A DNA stretch of 64,000 bases from Linum tenue (Eukaryota; Streptophyta; Magnoliopsida; Malpighiales; Linaceae). Under the pieces are notes generated by a model. It saw only the letters and a list, made by a program, of their open reading frames with translations. It made no database searches and was not told where the DNA came from. Of the stretch, positions 46,266 through 57,250 are shown in pieces (within the stretch, counting starts at the first letter, position 1; each line of letters opens with the position of its first letter). The DNA lies in assembly GCA_946122785.1 (NCBI GenBank), contig CAMGYJ010000006.1, positions 52,224,066-52,288,065 of the forward strand, in the 5' to 3' direction. Both the position numbers and the translations under genes were made by a program.

Positions 46266-46319
46266 TAGTCGGTAGGCGGCTAAAAGACACTACTAATAGG
46301 GTTTTGAAGCGCTAGAGGA

Positions 46320-46799
46320 AATTCTTTATTCACAGAGTTAATTTTATCTTATATTTAAGATAATTATCTTCTTTCCTTTTGGTAGTCAGAGTGAGATAAA
46401 ATGGACCCATGATTATTATATATTAAATTTCCTTATTTTCCTCATTATTGTTACCCCTTTAAATCCGAAATCATATATATTCCTCCAACGGCAACAAATA
46501 TGTGCCCCTTAAAGGCATGCATTACAGATGTGTCCCTAAATCTAAAAATATAGTCCAATTCAAATAAATTTAACATTGAAAAATAATATTGTTAGATGAG
46601 AACGAAGATAATATTGTTGAAGCGGAAAAAAAAAATTGTTATGGAGACAAATTCTATATTGTTGTGTAAAACATACTTTTAGAGACATAAATCAATGCAT
46701 ATAGATGCATATTGTGTATCTGTCACCTGTAAGTTGTTTTAGGTACAGATATTCTAACTGTCTCAATAATTTAGTCGCTATAGATCATTTTTCTTTTAG
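46320..46799 (-). mobile_element. Possible CACTA (En/Spm) terminus
   Basis: The minus-strand end starts CACTAAAAGAAAAATGATC at 46799, followed by TATAGCGACTAAATT, like CACTA sub-terminal sequence. The left end and a 3-bp duplication were not resolved; CACTACTAATAGGG at 46290 is a weak candidate. Confidence 0.4.
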
Positions 46800-46969
46800 T
46801 GCTTGTAGAAGCAAGGAGAAGGATTGAGGAGAGGGGACAACCACAAAATGCATCTAATAGAGCTTCCGTTGAACGGTTTGCCTAAAATGCATCTAAAATG
46901 GGCGTCTCTAGTACAAGTAAAAATTCCACCCGTTGAACGGTTTGCCTACTCGAGGATGTGTTCTTAAGG

Positions 46970-47497
46970 GCACGAATAGAGCTTCCGAACCCCCTTAATT
47001 TCATTGACCCTCCACACGAGTTGAGGAAAAGGAGTTAAAAGAAGTACTCTGTCGAGCGACAGATGTACAGAAATTTCTCTTGTTCAATCAATAAGGGTCG
47101 ACTGCGCATAAAACTACAGTTTGGAACCCCAGCAAAGTGAGAATGTGAAAAAAAAACAAATGGAAATGAAAAATAATAAGGTAAAGGGGTTCCAAAGATT
47201 GGAATGAAACGGAAGAGAACCCGATACGAAGAGCCCTTGGTTGTTGTGTGGGTGAGTCTCTCCATTCATGAATTGTCTGTCCTAGGTCTTTGGCATGATC
47301 CTGGTTTGAGTCTAGTACTCCAATTGAGAGAAATAGGGCATGTCTTAGAAAACCGGTTGACCTCGTAATCTGCTAAATGATATAGGAAGTCCTCTACCGA
47401 TGATCAAGATTGCATGTTGCTATAAAGGTCTGGAGAGTTGCATTGGTTTGATTCAGGTTTGCTTGCAGACTAGAAAACAGTTAAGTGTGGGGGAATT
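46970..47497 (+). other. 3' internal tail of element F
   Basis: Non-coding sequence ending in AAGTGTGGGGGAATT directly before the LTR start TGATAACG. The same end structure is seen in D. Upstream (46800-46965) is a short direct duplication of CCGTTGAACGGTTTGCCTA. Confidence 0.5.
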
Positions 47498-48987
47498 TGA
47501 TAACGCCATATTTGAACATGTTTTTTCCCTCATTTCTTGATCGTTTGAGCTCGCTTTCTCGCTCTCGTGGCCTATTATACGTTAGATTGTGTTGGTTTAT
47601 GATGCTTCAGGTCCTAGCACGTGAATGAGTGCGAACGAGCGAGTTTTGGGACATTTTGGAGCAAACGGGGAGAGAGTCGGGAGAAGTTACTACCCACATT
47701 TGGAAGTTACGGTCGAGACCGTAACTTTTCCCAAGAGCACGTAACTTCTCAAAGGAAAAGGCCAAGGTTCGAGGAGCTTCTTTGGAGTTATGGCCATACC
47801 TAAGAAGTTACGGTCTGGACCGTAACTCGCCCTTAGCACCCGTAACTTTTGGGAAACGACGACACAAGGTTCCATGAGCATTCTTGGAGTTAGGGTCTCC
47901 CCTCTCAAGTTACGTATTCAACCATAAACTCCTCTAAAGAGGTCGTAACTCTTGGTTTATGGAGCACAGCTATGACAGCGTTTTGAGGAAAGTTACGGGC
48001 TAGGAGAGGGAATTACGGCCATAACTTTGCCCGTAACTCGCGAATCTCCCGCTTATAAAAGGGCAGCTCGGGAAAAGGGCAGAGGATCAGTATTTTTGAA
48101 GTTCTAAAGGAAGAAATAAAACCCTAGAGAGAGTGAGTGATGAAGGACAACCCTTGGGCAAGGATTGGAGCGATCTGAAGACTACAGAGCTCGATTCCTC
48201 ATCCTCGGAGTACCGATTAGCCGCTAAGAGCAGATTTTCATTGTCCACATGATGATTTCTCCTCCTAGCATGATGTCTCCACTTCTCTCCATGGAGTAAA
48301 CTCCCCTTTCATCTGGGTATGAAGAACCCTAGTTTTGTATGTTAGGAACCGTTGTATGAAACCATGGTTGTGAATGATTGATTTGATATATTCAATTGAG
48401 GCATCAATCAAAATTGCATGAGTCTTGATCAAACCTGTGTGATTCCTGCTTTAACCTAGACGATAGTATCAGCATAGGTTAAAAGAGCAACCTTAAATTC
48501 AAAGTGGTGAATTGAATGCTTTAGTCAAGAAGTCAATTCACTACTCTGTAATGGAATTAATGCCAGTAGAGAAAGTTTGGTATATTAGTGCCTTGGTAGT
48601 TTATGCCGGTTGAGGTTAGTCACCCACCTGGTATTCGAACCAAGAGGGTCTGGTCTTCTTTAGTCACGATTCCAGACTTGTCAAGAACTTTCCGCAATGT
48701 ATCTTTCAATCTGAACAAATTGGGAATATATAATCTGAACTAGCTGCATACTAGGGGGAAACATACCTAGATGACCTTAACATACATTCAAAACCGGAAC
48801 ATTTCTTGTGTTTTTTATTTATTTTGCAATTGAACCACTCGCTACACTTAGTTTGTTAGATAATAGAAGTTTACAGAGTAGGCAGTAGATCTAGACACCG
48901 GGTTGATAAATTAAACTGAACCACTATTTTACATTTCCATCCTACGATTACATTTGGTCGTAGTTTGGTGTTGTGTCATAGCGAGTT
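47498..48987 (+). repeat. LTR of element F (D-like)
   Basis: Starts TGATAACGCC. U3 holds perfect 11-bp inverted repeats AAGTTACGGTC / GACCGTAACTT at 47704-47727 and a near-identical one at about 47805-47827, plus single half-sites to 48040. The TATA box CTTATAAAAGGGC is at 48052-48064. The 3' end is homologous to the end of LTR D (TTTGGTGTTGTGT), but the exact last base is unsure. Confidence 0.7.
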
Positions 48988-49790
48988 AGTTTCCTCTAGT
49001 TTGTTATTATTATTATTATTATTATTATTTCGAATGAATGCTTAGTCGATCTTGCACACCTTCGAGGTGCAAGACTCGAAATCCTAGTCATTTAGGATGG
49101 GACTAGAAATAGTAGTCCTACTCGATCGAACGTCGTGTTGCCTCAATGAAGAAATTTGATCGGACCTTGTCGCCCATTAGTTCGGGTAAATGGTTTGACA
49201 CAAGGTGAGATCTAACGAAATAAGAAATAGGCAGCTCGTATGCCTTATCATTGAGGGCTCATGATTAGGAGACCTATGGAGATCGATGCCTATGCAACGT
49301 CTTCCGGAGTAAGAGTTCCGCGAGAGGCCAAGGGAATACGATCCTGACCTTCGGGCCAGATAAATTTGGTCTAACTACACGACAGATCAATAATCTATAT
49401 CCCAACCCTTAATGAGTGAAGTCTAGCTTCTAATTCTCTAAATCATAAGACTTAAACCCATAAATATTGTATATAGTTTGTTGGATGTTTTTGGAAAAAT
49501 AATAATTGTCGTTTATTGTTTCTAGTTAAATTGATCTTAATTTCTAAAATTTAAAAAATTTGGATCTGTATTTTATTCATTAAGGGTTTAAAAAAATACT
49601 CTTATATGAACCGAAACATAAACATGGTCAATATGAGTTCTAGATAACATTTTCTTAATGTAGTAGCTTACTTCTTTTCCCGCCACGGACGTTCGAGCGG
49701 CAAAACAAATCCTTGCCCGGACAGAAATCCTTGCACTCTAATGAATCCTTCTAACCGTTGGAAACACTCCTCAAAACGCGTACTCCTCAG
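48988..49790. other. Intergenic stretch left of the NAC gene
   Basis: Contains an (ATT)n microsatellite at about 49003-49030 and a small palindrome CTTGCAC / GTGCAAG at 49051-49073. Otherwise I see unclassified repeat-like sequence to about 49430 and AT-rich upstream DNA of the NAC gene. Confidence 0.5.
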
Positions 49791-49794
49791 TCTC

Positions 49795-49801
49795 TTTATA
49801 A
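49795..49801 (+). promoter_or_regulatory. TATA box of the NAC gene
   Basis: TATAAAT about 105 bases upstream of the ATG at 49902. It places the transcript start near 49825, so the in-frame ATG at 49758 lies outside the predicted mRNA. Confidence 0.6.
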
Positions 49802-49901
49802 ATTCATCTTCCCGTCTCTCTTCAGGATTCCAGTTCCGGACAGGAAATCAAGAAAAGTGCAAGAAACAGAAGAGGAAATCGGCGCTAGAGATCGTACAAC
49901 A

Positions 49902-51386
49902 ATGTCGGCGGTTTCGATTTGGCAAACTGGTGGACCGTCGTCGACGGCGGCGGCGGCGAGCAATGCAGCGGCACAGTTGCCTCCGGGCGGAAAGTTCATC
50001 CCTACGGACGGCGAGTTGCTTGGGTACTACCTCTACAACCACATCCGCCGCACATTGCCGTCCGATCACTACTCGGTGATCCGCCACCACGACCTGTACG
50101 GCGACGACGAGCCGTGGGAGATCTGGAAGCTCCTTCAGTCCGGAGAGCAGCCCGGCGACGTTTACGTCTTCACCAATCTGAAGAAGAAGGTGAAGTCCGG
50201 TGGCGGCAAGGGCACAAGATGCGACCGGAAGGTCGGGAAGAGCGGCGGGAGCTGGCACCGGGAGGACAAAGGAACGGAGTTCAGTCTCATCCGCCGGGCA
50301 CGGTCGCCGCTGGAGAATGACGAGAGGTGGATTGGGACGCGGAAGAGGTTCAATTACAGAAACCCTAACCCTAATTTCGCGAACGAGAGCGAGAAGTGGA
50401 TCCTCCACGAGTTCGGCATGACGAAAGACGGCCGCTGCGACGAGGAGAGCGAAGTGGTGTGTTTGCTTCGGAACAACGGCTCCCCGTCGGCGAACGCAGT
50501 TGTGGAGGCGGCGAGGAGCTCGGCTCTCTCCCGAAGGAAGAGAAAGCTCGAGGATTACATTATGCAATTGGGATGCGCCGCCTCTAGCAGCAAAAGAGCA
50601 TGCTATAATCCCGACCCACAAATTCCCCTGCCTTCTTCAGCTGTGGAGTGTTCGAGTTCGAGTTCCATGACTCCTCTCTCAACGATGGTGCTAGAACAAC
50701 AGCCAGAACCAGTCGAAGAAGAGCAAGATTCGACGACATTAGACATTATCTCGATCATCGATTTCGATTCTCTGGGCGACGAGTTCGACTTCGACTGTGG
50801 AGATCAAGGAGGCAGTTGTACTGATCCACAGTCTGTCTTGGACTTTCCACAAGTCAGTAGTGATGACCACGATGACTATGAGCACCATTCTGCTACTGCT
50901 ACAGAGGCAGCACAAGAAGAAGCCAATGAGCCTCTCTATCTGCTTCCACCCCCAGCTCCCACTGCTGATTCCCAGCCAGCAGCCCATCCACTGGTTGATG
51001 AAGATCAAGGAAAGAAGATTATGGTCGTTGTTGCGGAAGATGATGGTCAACAAGCTGGTGCCATGGCAGCAGCAGTAGCTGATGATACTCCAGAGGGCAC
51101 AGAGAACATAGTGGTGGCTAATGCTGACAATGGTGGACAAGCTACTGACGCGACCATGGAAAGGATTGTGCTCCCATGGGATGCTGCCACGGGAGGAGGA
51201 GGCTGCTGTGATTATGATTATGGAAGTACAGATCAGATGGAGATGCTGAAGGGTTATGGTTTTGGAGGTGGGGGATCCAGTGGCCTGTTGGACATGCCAT
51301 TGTCATTCGAGTTCCCTATTTGTGGGTTTGAGCAGATGGATTGTCCATCCACATTTGTTGATCTATGGAATTTTGGTCCACTGTAG
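49902..51386 (+). CDS. NAC-domain transcription factor, intronless
   Basis: Encodes a 494-aa protein. The NAC DNA-binding domain covers about residues 26-192: subdomain A LPPGGKFIPTDGELLGYYL (family consensus LPPGFRFxPTDEEL), then DLYGDDEPWEIWKLL, VYVFTNLKKKVKSGGGKGTRCDRKVG and ESEKWILHEFGM. A basic stretch RRKRKLED (211-218) is a likely nuclear localisation signal. The rest is acidic and Gln/Ala-rich, ending in STFVDLWNFGPL, as expected for an activation region. NAC proteins bind DNA as dimers in the nucleus. Most NAC genes have introns in the NAC domain; here the frame is uninterrupted. I chose the ATG at 49902 because a TATA box lies between it and the upstream in-frame ATG. Target genes cannot be inferred. 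Confidence 0.9.
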   Translation: MSAVSIWQTGGPSSTAAAASNAAAQLPPGGKFIPTDGELLGYYLYNHIRRTLPSDHYSVIRHHDLYGDDEPWEIWKLLQSGEQPGDVYVFTNLKKKVKSGGGKGTRCDRKVGKSGGSWHREDKGTEFSLIRRARSPLENDERWIGTRKRFNYRNPNPNFANESEKWILHEFGMTKDGRCDEESEVVCLLRNNGSPSANAVVEAARSSALSRRKRKLEDYIMQLGCAASSSKRACYNPDPQIPLPSSAVECSSSSSMTPLSTMVLEQQPEPVEEEQDSTTLDIISIIDFDSLGDEFDFDCGDQGGSCTDPQSVLDFPQVSSDDHDDYEHHSATATEAAQEEANEPLYLLPPPAPTADSQPAAHPLVDEDQGKKIMVVVAEDDGQQAGAMAAAVADDTPEGTENIVVANADNGGQATDATMERIVLPWDAATGGGGCCDYDYGSTDQMEMLKGYGFGGGGSSGLLDMPLSFEFPICGFEQMDCPSTFVDLWNFGPL

Positions 51387-51971
51387 ACAACGACGAATCT
51401 GTAATTATATCCTAACAATAGGAAGCTGTTAACGACACTGTAGTTATGTTCTCTCATTTATGTGGAGAATGAATTCTTTTGTATGCAATTCATGATCATG
51501 ATTTTGTAATATACGCAAGAGCCAATTATATAGAGAGGAGACCTCTAGATTATAAATAGCACGTCGAAATCACCAAATCATATCACACAAGAAGATGCGA
51601 CAATCACAAAATTAGGAATCTTTTGATCTAATAGAGGTGGCGTCGTCTTCTCTTATCCACCAAACAATGATTTTCACCAATTCCCTTTGCTTTGATTTGT
51701 GCTCAAATTCTTTGCCCAAGTTCAACGTCTAACATTCAAACGAATCAGTTCCAAGTTCCAACAACTATCAGCTTCAAATCGATTATCTGTCTAGTTGAAA
51801 TGATGGTTCACAAGACCTAACTTTTTCAGGAAACAAACAGATTCATCTAACCAAACTGTAGAATGTGCATCCGTTACAACAGGGCATGCGAGACCCAGAA
51901 CAGCTTTTTTTTTAATCTCACATCGGTGTATAGGATCAGAAGAAAGGTGATTTCAGAAGCATATACATTCT
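51387..51971. other. Intergenic between convergent genes
   Basis: 585 bp between the stop codons of the NAC gene and OEP37. It must hold both 3' UTRs and polyadenylation regions. No transposon signature was seen. Confidence 0.6.
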
Positions 51972-54346
51972 CTATATGTCCCATCGCTTTTTGACACGAA
52001 ACATTAAAGCCGACGATTTGATGTCGTCCTGTGGCACCTGGAGCATGAATTGGACTTTCATCTTCATCGGTGCAGATTTAGCGTTTCCACCTTCATCCCC
52101 AACCTAAAAGGATAGTGATGATCAGCATAAGTCAAAACAAGTGATATCTGGAATCTTGAGTAGAGATCATATCTCAGAAAGTTGGGCAAATACGAGGAAA
52201 AACTTACCCAGAGCGATGCCCAGCCGAGCCGGACATCTGAATCATATCCGGTTTTTAACTTGAAGTCCTTGCCATATGTATGCTTGTACACAGCACTCCA
52301 GTTGTTGGTATCAAAATGATACCAATAGCTGGACAATGCAAACCATGGAATGAATGTGTGGATAGAACAGAGATAAATAAACAATAACATCTTATACGGG
52401 TCGTGTGAAACCCCTTAACTAACCAATCATATAACAGTTCTGCAACAGGTAATAGCTAACAGGTAAGCCCTCTACCATATAGAATTGTATTGAATTACTG
52501 AAGCTTGATTCGTACAGGACCAAAAGAAGTAGGCACTCCAGGTTCTCTTCTAAGTTCTAACACCTAAAACTGCAACTCTCTTTTCCATTCTAAATGACTG
52601 AGAAGTACTTCATCGTGACTTTTCATTCAACCTCCGAATCATAGCATCAGGAAGAAAGAAAGATTAACACATTTACCCGCATCTACACAAGCACAAGTTT
52701 CTTTTACGGTACACAAGCACAAGTTAAAGTATCTATTTGTGGTGAAATTAGAATCATCTTACTAGGAGGGCAAAATCTTACCTTAACTTATTAGAAGTGT
52801 TGAACCGACGCTTGAACGCAAATGACATAGCATTTGAAGGCAGTGAAATGGTGGGGATAAATGAAAGTGCCTCGTCCTGGAATTAGATAACAATTCTGTC
52901 AGTAAATAGATGAAAAATGGTGTTCATCAGCCAAATGCTTGATCTAGTTAAGCAAGTAAACCAGAAACTCTAATCACTTGTATTGAATAAGTGGTATGAA
53001 CTATGAAATGGTAACATCCGATGGAAGGGTCCATCATGCGAGATGGGAAACAAAGGGAAAAAGAACACCATAATGTAAGCTAAACCAAGCAACAGAATTT
53101 AGAACCTACCTTATAGGAATATCTTAGTTTCAGTTCCTCTTCGCTGTACCGAGCAGAACAAAGGCCATTCAACAGTTTAGCTTTACCAAGTCCACTAATA
53201 GACAGTGCCCTTTTCTCTTCTGCTCTCTCCGCTTCCTCCAACGAAAATTCACCGAAAGGGAACTTTAGAGTCGCTCTAGGCTGCAAACATAAACAACCTC
53301 CATCAAAATGATGGGAAAAACTGTGTAGAAAATCCCAATTCTTCATCAATCTAATTGTTCTAAGTAACAACGCAATAAACACCAGTGCAGAGTATTCTAT
53401 TAGCAACAAGCATCAGAAACCAGAGTAAAAGAACGGTTGAAAACATTCTTGCAGCTGCCATAAGTAAATCCCCATCGGAAACGATCGTGAAGCTACCCGA
53501 TTTTGGTGGATCATGAAAGCTTGTGTAGCTAAAAAACGTTGCAATAATAAAAAAGTTAGCTCATTACCAAGCCAACTGCAGGAACAGCAGATGAGAGCTC
53601 AAGAGCATATCCAGGTTCAGCAAGTTTGGCCACCACTGCAACTTCTCCTTGTTCCGCCTGAGAGGAAAAACAACCATGAATATCAAAACAAGATCTTTTG
53701 CTAAATCGGGAGTTGCGCCAACCCGAATTCCACCACAAGGCGACAGTCAAACTAAGTTCACACTATTTCCTATCATATCGAAATGTTATTTTACCCATCA
53801 ATACCATCGCCGAGAAACTTCAAACCCAGTTGAGAAACACAAAGCGAATTAGAGAAATGGGACCTTGACATCATGGACGCCCTTGAATTGAAGCCTGGAA
53901 CCGACGTCGAAGGAGGTCTTGATGAGCGCATTCTGCTCTTCAACATCGTAATGAATAGAGAGGTTCTTCGAGATGAGCGAAACCTGAGGCTCGGAAAATT
54001 CCCCCTTGCCGTTGTTCTGAAAAGTGAACTTGAGCTTAGCGAAGCTGTCGAGCAGCTTGCAGGAGACCTTGTTGAAGAACACGGAGCTGTCGCTGTCGAA
54101 CTCTGTGGTCACCCTCAATGAAGGCCTCCTGGATAGCACGGAGATGAACGGGGGCAGTGGCTTCGGAGGAACATCAGTTGGCGGAGGCGGCGGTGGCGGT
54201 GGTTGTTGTGGTGTTGCTGAAGGATCTGCAGGTGGGAATTTGGAGAAGAAGAAGTTAAGGCATGGATTAGGTCGACGGGATAGTGTCAAGGAAGGCGGAG
54301 AAGAAGAAGAAGGGGGAGGAGAAGCGGTGGGTGGGGAATCCGCCAT
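51972..54346 (-). CDS. OEP37: Outer envelope pore protein 37 (OEP37), six exons
   Basis: Exons on the minus strand: 54346-53864, 53657-53568, 53280-53110, 52876-52782, 52328-52208 and 52103-51972. All introns have GT/AG borders and the frame is open throughout, giving 363 aa. The family is usually about 340 aa, and the extra length is a Pro/Ser-rich N-terminus. Recognisable segments are VTTEFDSDSSVFFNKVSCKL (exon 1), GYALELSS (2), PRATLKFPFGEFSLEE (3), FIPTISLPSNAMSFAFKRRF (4), YDSDVRLGWASLW (5) and KVQFMLQVPQDDIKSSALMF...KKRWDI (6). OEP37 forms a cation-selective beta-barrel pore in the chloroplast outer envelope and is imported without a cleaved transit peptide. The start is the first ATG matching the family N-terminus (MADSPP); an upstream in-frame ATG at 54415 is less likely. 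The gene appears intact. Confidence 0.93.
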
Positions 54347-55002
54347 TTTTGGTTCGGTTGTTCCGCCGGTGAGAGAGTGAGTTTGTTGCTGAAAGTGGAG
54401 GAAGAAACACTTCACCGTCAGAAAGTCAGAACCACAGACACGGAGATTTACAGGTCGGATTTATACGATTTGAATCCTAATACTTACTTGGAATTACAGT
54501 TGTACCCTTAAACCTTGTAATTTTTGCAGTTACGTCCTTTATGTATTTAAAAGTCAACTTGACACTGCCCATTTTCGCCGGAAAAACTTAGTGCTTCTAA
54601 TTTCAGTGATTATATGTAAGCAAAGTTGTTGTGGGTCGACTCAATGAGAAAAATGGGTTGGATCCACAGTCTGTAAGGTTATTGGTTGGAGGTTACACGG
54701 TGTTTTTTTGTTTAATACGCTTCTTTTTCAGTTTTCCTCTTCTTCTAATCATATCTTTGGATTCTAAGTTAAAATTGATGTTATATAAGTGTGTGAACTT
54801 TCACTATATGTTGGATCCAAATATGATATGTTATTTTGGTATAGTATTATGTATTATTACTCATATTTAGATGAGATTTTATATAATTTATAAATTTATG
54901 AGTCATATAATTACTATTTTCATATATCCGGACTAAAGTGATTGGACCATTAACCCTCAATCCACTACCTCGATCGGGCCAAAGGGCTAAATCGGGTTGA
55001 CT
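54347..55002. other. OEP37 upstream region
   Basis: About 650 bp. The first 80 bases are the likely 5' UTR/promoter of OEP37. From 54700 on it is AT-rich with no recognised feature. Confidence 0.5.
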
Positions 55003-55225
55003 TTTTTTATGACAAAAGGTAATCATATATTAGATTTCAATAAAAGGCAGTTACATCCTGGAACTAAGCCAGACCATAAAATCAAAGAAACGACTCGTAG
55101 TCGGATACAATAAAAGGCTCTTTTCTAGCCATCAAGGATGTCAGACCTGGCTCTAACAGGCCTGACCGAGTTGGGCCGAAACAGGGCACAAAAGGGGCCA
55201 ACGCAAGCCATATTCTGAGCTAGCC

Positions 55226-56061
55226 GGCAACCGGTCAAAACCGGGGTCTGACCAACTTATCCGGCTACCGGCTAGTGATGATTGATGAAACGACGACATT
55301 TTGGAGGTTGGGATTCATTAAATCAAATTCCGCTCTTCCCTTCTGTCGAGTCGAGCGATGAAGCAAAGCAACCCAGAAGCTGCCGCTCGCTCTCCTCTGT
55401 CTCTCATCCGTCCTCCCAAATCTCATCCTCCTTTCGCAGGCGTCGATCGGTGCCTCTCCCACACTTCAACCCAGCTCCCCGCGCCGCGACGCCTACTCCA
55501 CCCTGCTTGTCTCGACTTTCTAGCCCAGATCTTCCTCCGATTGTCTCCATCTCTTGGCGAGGCCTAATTCGTCGAAGGAATCAGAAGGAGATATACTATG
55601 GCGGCCAATTCGTTGAAGTGAATCAGATGGAGGAGACGAATGATGGCGACCGATTCGTCGAGGAAGGCAGAACAGAAGAGAAAACGGATTGGATTTGGTT
55701 TGTTTGTTTCTTTAGGTTGAGAGAAGAAGGAGATTGGAGAATTGAGTGCGTGAAGAAGAATGGAGAGAGGGTCTTGAAGTGGAGGATGCACATATCTCAT
55801 TTTCTTTGAGTTTTTATTTTTTATACATTTTTTTGTTTAAACAACAACGTTTTTTAGTAGAGGTTAATGACAACCTAGTTTTTTGGGATGAGATGTCATA
55901 TGCTATATATGTATAATTTATTAAGTGTTAGTGGCTCCCCATTATTAAATTCTTGTATATCCTGTAAAAAACGGCTTAATTCGGTTGAACCCCGATCCGA
56001 CTATTAAATTTCAAACTCCTTGTCAAACCGGCTTGATGACTTAATCCAGTTTTACAACCTT
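55226..56061. mobile_element. 836-bp insertion with 7-bp duplication in the LINE
   Basis: Flanked by GCTAGCC at 55219-55225 and 56062-56068. When it is removed, the LINE reading frame at HLVAS continues. Ends are rich in CCGG (GGCAACCGGTCAAAACCGG at the left, CCAGTTTTACAACCTT at the right) with only weak inverted similarity. It contains an open frame of 175 codons at 55282-55809 with no recognised domain. Class is uncertain. Confidence 0.6.
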
Positions 56062-56424
56062 GCTAGCCACCAAATGGGTTACTCTATTGCTTTGCCGACC
56101 TACAAATCGCACCCTAAAACCCTGTGGCTCACGAAGTATTGCATGACCTTCTCGAGAATGGCCCCCATCTGAGCATCTCGAGTATCAGACCGATTGATCT
56201 TCTAAATGACCACCTTGGCATTAGCTTCAAACCTCGTCTCCGCAAATCCTTGGCTTAATCACTAGAGGATGGATTTCCAGAGAACAAGCAGTTCAACAGT
56301 CATAGGATCATCAATCTCCGGAAAATGCATCTCTTTAGCCAAGAGGACCTCCCCACCTTGATTCAGAATAATCATCTCACCTGCCAAATATGATCCATTT
56401 TTAGTTGCCCCATCCCACATGCAA
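56062..56424 (-). pseudogene. RNase H-like (RVT_3) remnant of the LINE
   Basis: The minus frame begins MWDGATKNGSYLAG, then GGEVLLAKEMHFPEIDDPMTVELL (the E-A-E-type helix). After a stop it continues FEANAKVVI-KINRSDTRDAQMGAIL and RFVGRQSNRVTHLVAS. This order is that of the RNase H-like domain at the C-terminus of plant L1-like ORF2 (Pfam PF13456). At least two stops and one frame change are present. Confidence 0.7.
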
Positions 56425-56426
56425 AT

Positions 56427-57250
56427 TGATTCGGGCTCATTTGTACACTTTTTACCCCCAGTTAGGTTAGTCGTTCAAAGCATTTTTACTCTGGTGGTTT
56501 GGTTTTACACCGGCTTGTGCCTTGTTTTGGTATTTTCTCAGACTTTGGCCGTTGGAACCAACCCGAAAGTCAAAAGTTGGACGAAAGGGCAAAAGATCAA
56601 GTCAAACGGTGGAAACACCAGCAGCTCACGGTTTGGGCTGTGAGTTCACAGTCACTAAGACCGTGAACTGGAGGCGTTCCCTGCGAACTGCCAGGCATCC
56701 AGAGCACAAAGGGTTTTCACTAGACATGAGTTAGTTCACGGTTGTAAGACCGTGAACTGGGATAAGTGATGTGGCGCATTTCACGTTGGTTCGGCGGTCT
56801 GGGTTTTCAGTTCACGGCCGTGAGCTAAGACCGATCTGGGTATATAAAGGAGGTTGAGCTAAAGGAGAAAGGAGAGAGACCTAGTGTGAGAAACTTCTTC
56901 ATCTTCAAGCAAGGAATCGGGAATTCCTCCCCCAAATGAGGATCTCTTCAACACAAGGAGCCAGGCTAGCATCTCTTTAATGGTTTCCCTTCTTTTCTCT
57001 TGTGTTTTTCCTTCTCCTAGCATGGAGTAGTCCCTTCTTTCACTTGGGTGTTTGTAAACCCTAACTACAGTTATGTGAATGCTTGTATGGATTGAATGAT
57101 TTGTGTGTGGTTGTGTTTAATATGAATGTGGAGGTATTATTCATGAATGATTGTGTTGTGTGAAAATCTATCAATCTAATTGACATTCTAACCTAGGTAG
57201 AGAGAAAAAATCCTTCCTTTCTTTGAAAGAAGCTTGAATGCTGGTTTTTT
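56427..57250 (+). repeat. LTR K: truncated A-family LTR
   Basis: Starts TGATTCGGGCTC. It carries the family's TTCACGG / CCGTGAA repeats at about 56630-56830 (for example 56733-56759) and a TATA box TATATAAAGG at 56841-56850. Colinear with the LTRs of A and B until about 57250, where it stops before U5. No second LTR or interior lies beside it. Confidence 0.75.

Larger units (their letters stand above)
55003..56426 (-). mobile_element. LINE 3' end, 5' truncated, with insertion
   Basis: The minus strand ends GTCATAAAAAAA (poly-A at 55002-55008), preceded by TTATTGAAATCTAATATATG as in plant L1-like 3' ends. Coding remnants of an RNase H-like domain lie at 56062-56424. The element is interrupted by a separate insertion at 55226-56061 and is cut at 56426 by LTR K. 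Confidence 0.6.

Noticed and set aside
46290..46320. CACTACTAATAGGG as the left end of a CACTA element
   Set aside because: Flanking triplets do not match the right side, and sub-terminal sequence similarity is weak.
49758..49901. Upstream in-frame ATG giving a 542-aa NAC protein
   Set aside because: A TATA box at 49795 lies inside this extension, and the added residues do not resemble NAC N-termini.
49848..50621. 257-codon minus-strand ORF
   Set aside because: It is antisense to the GC-rich NAC coding sequence and lacks family similarity; a shadow frame.
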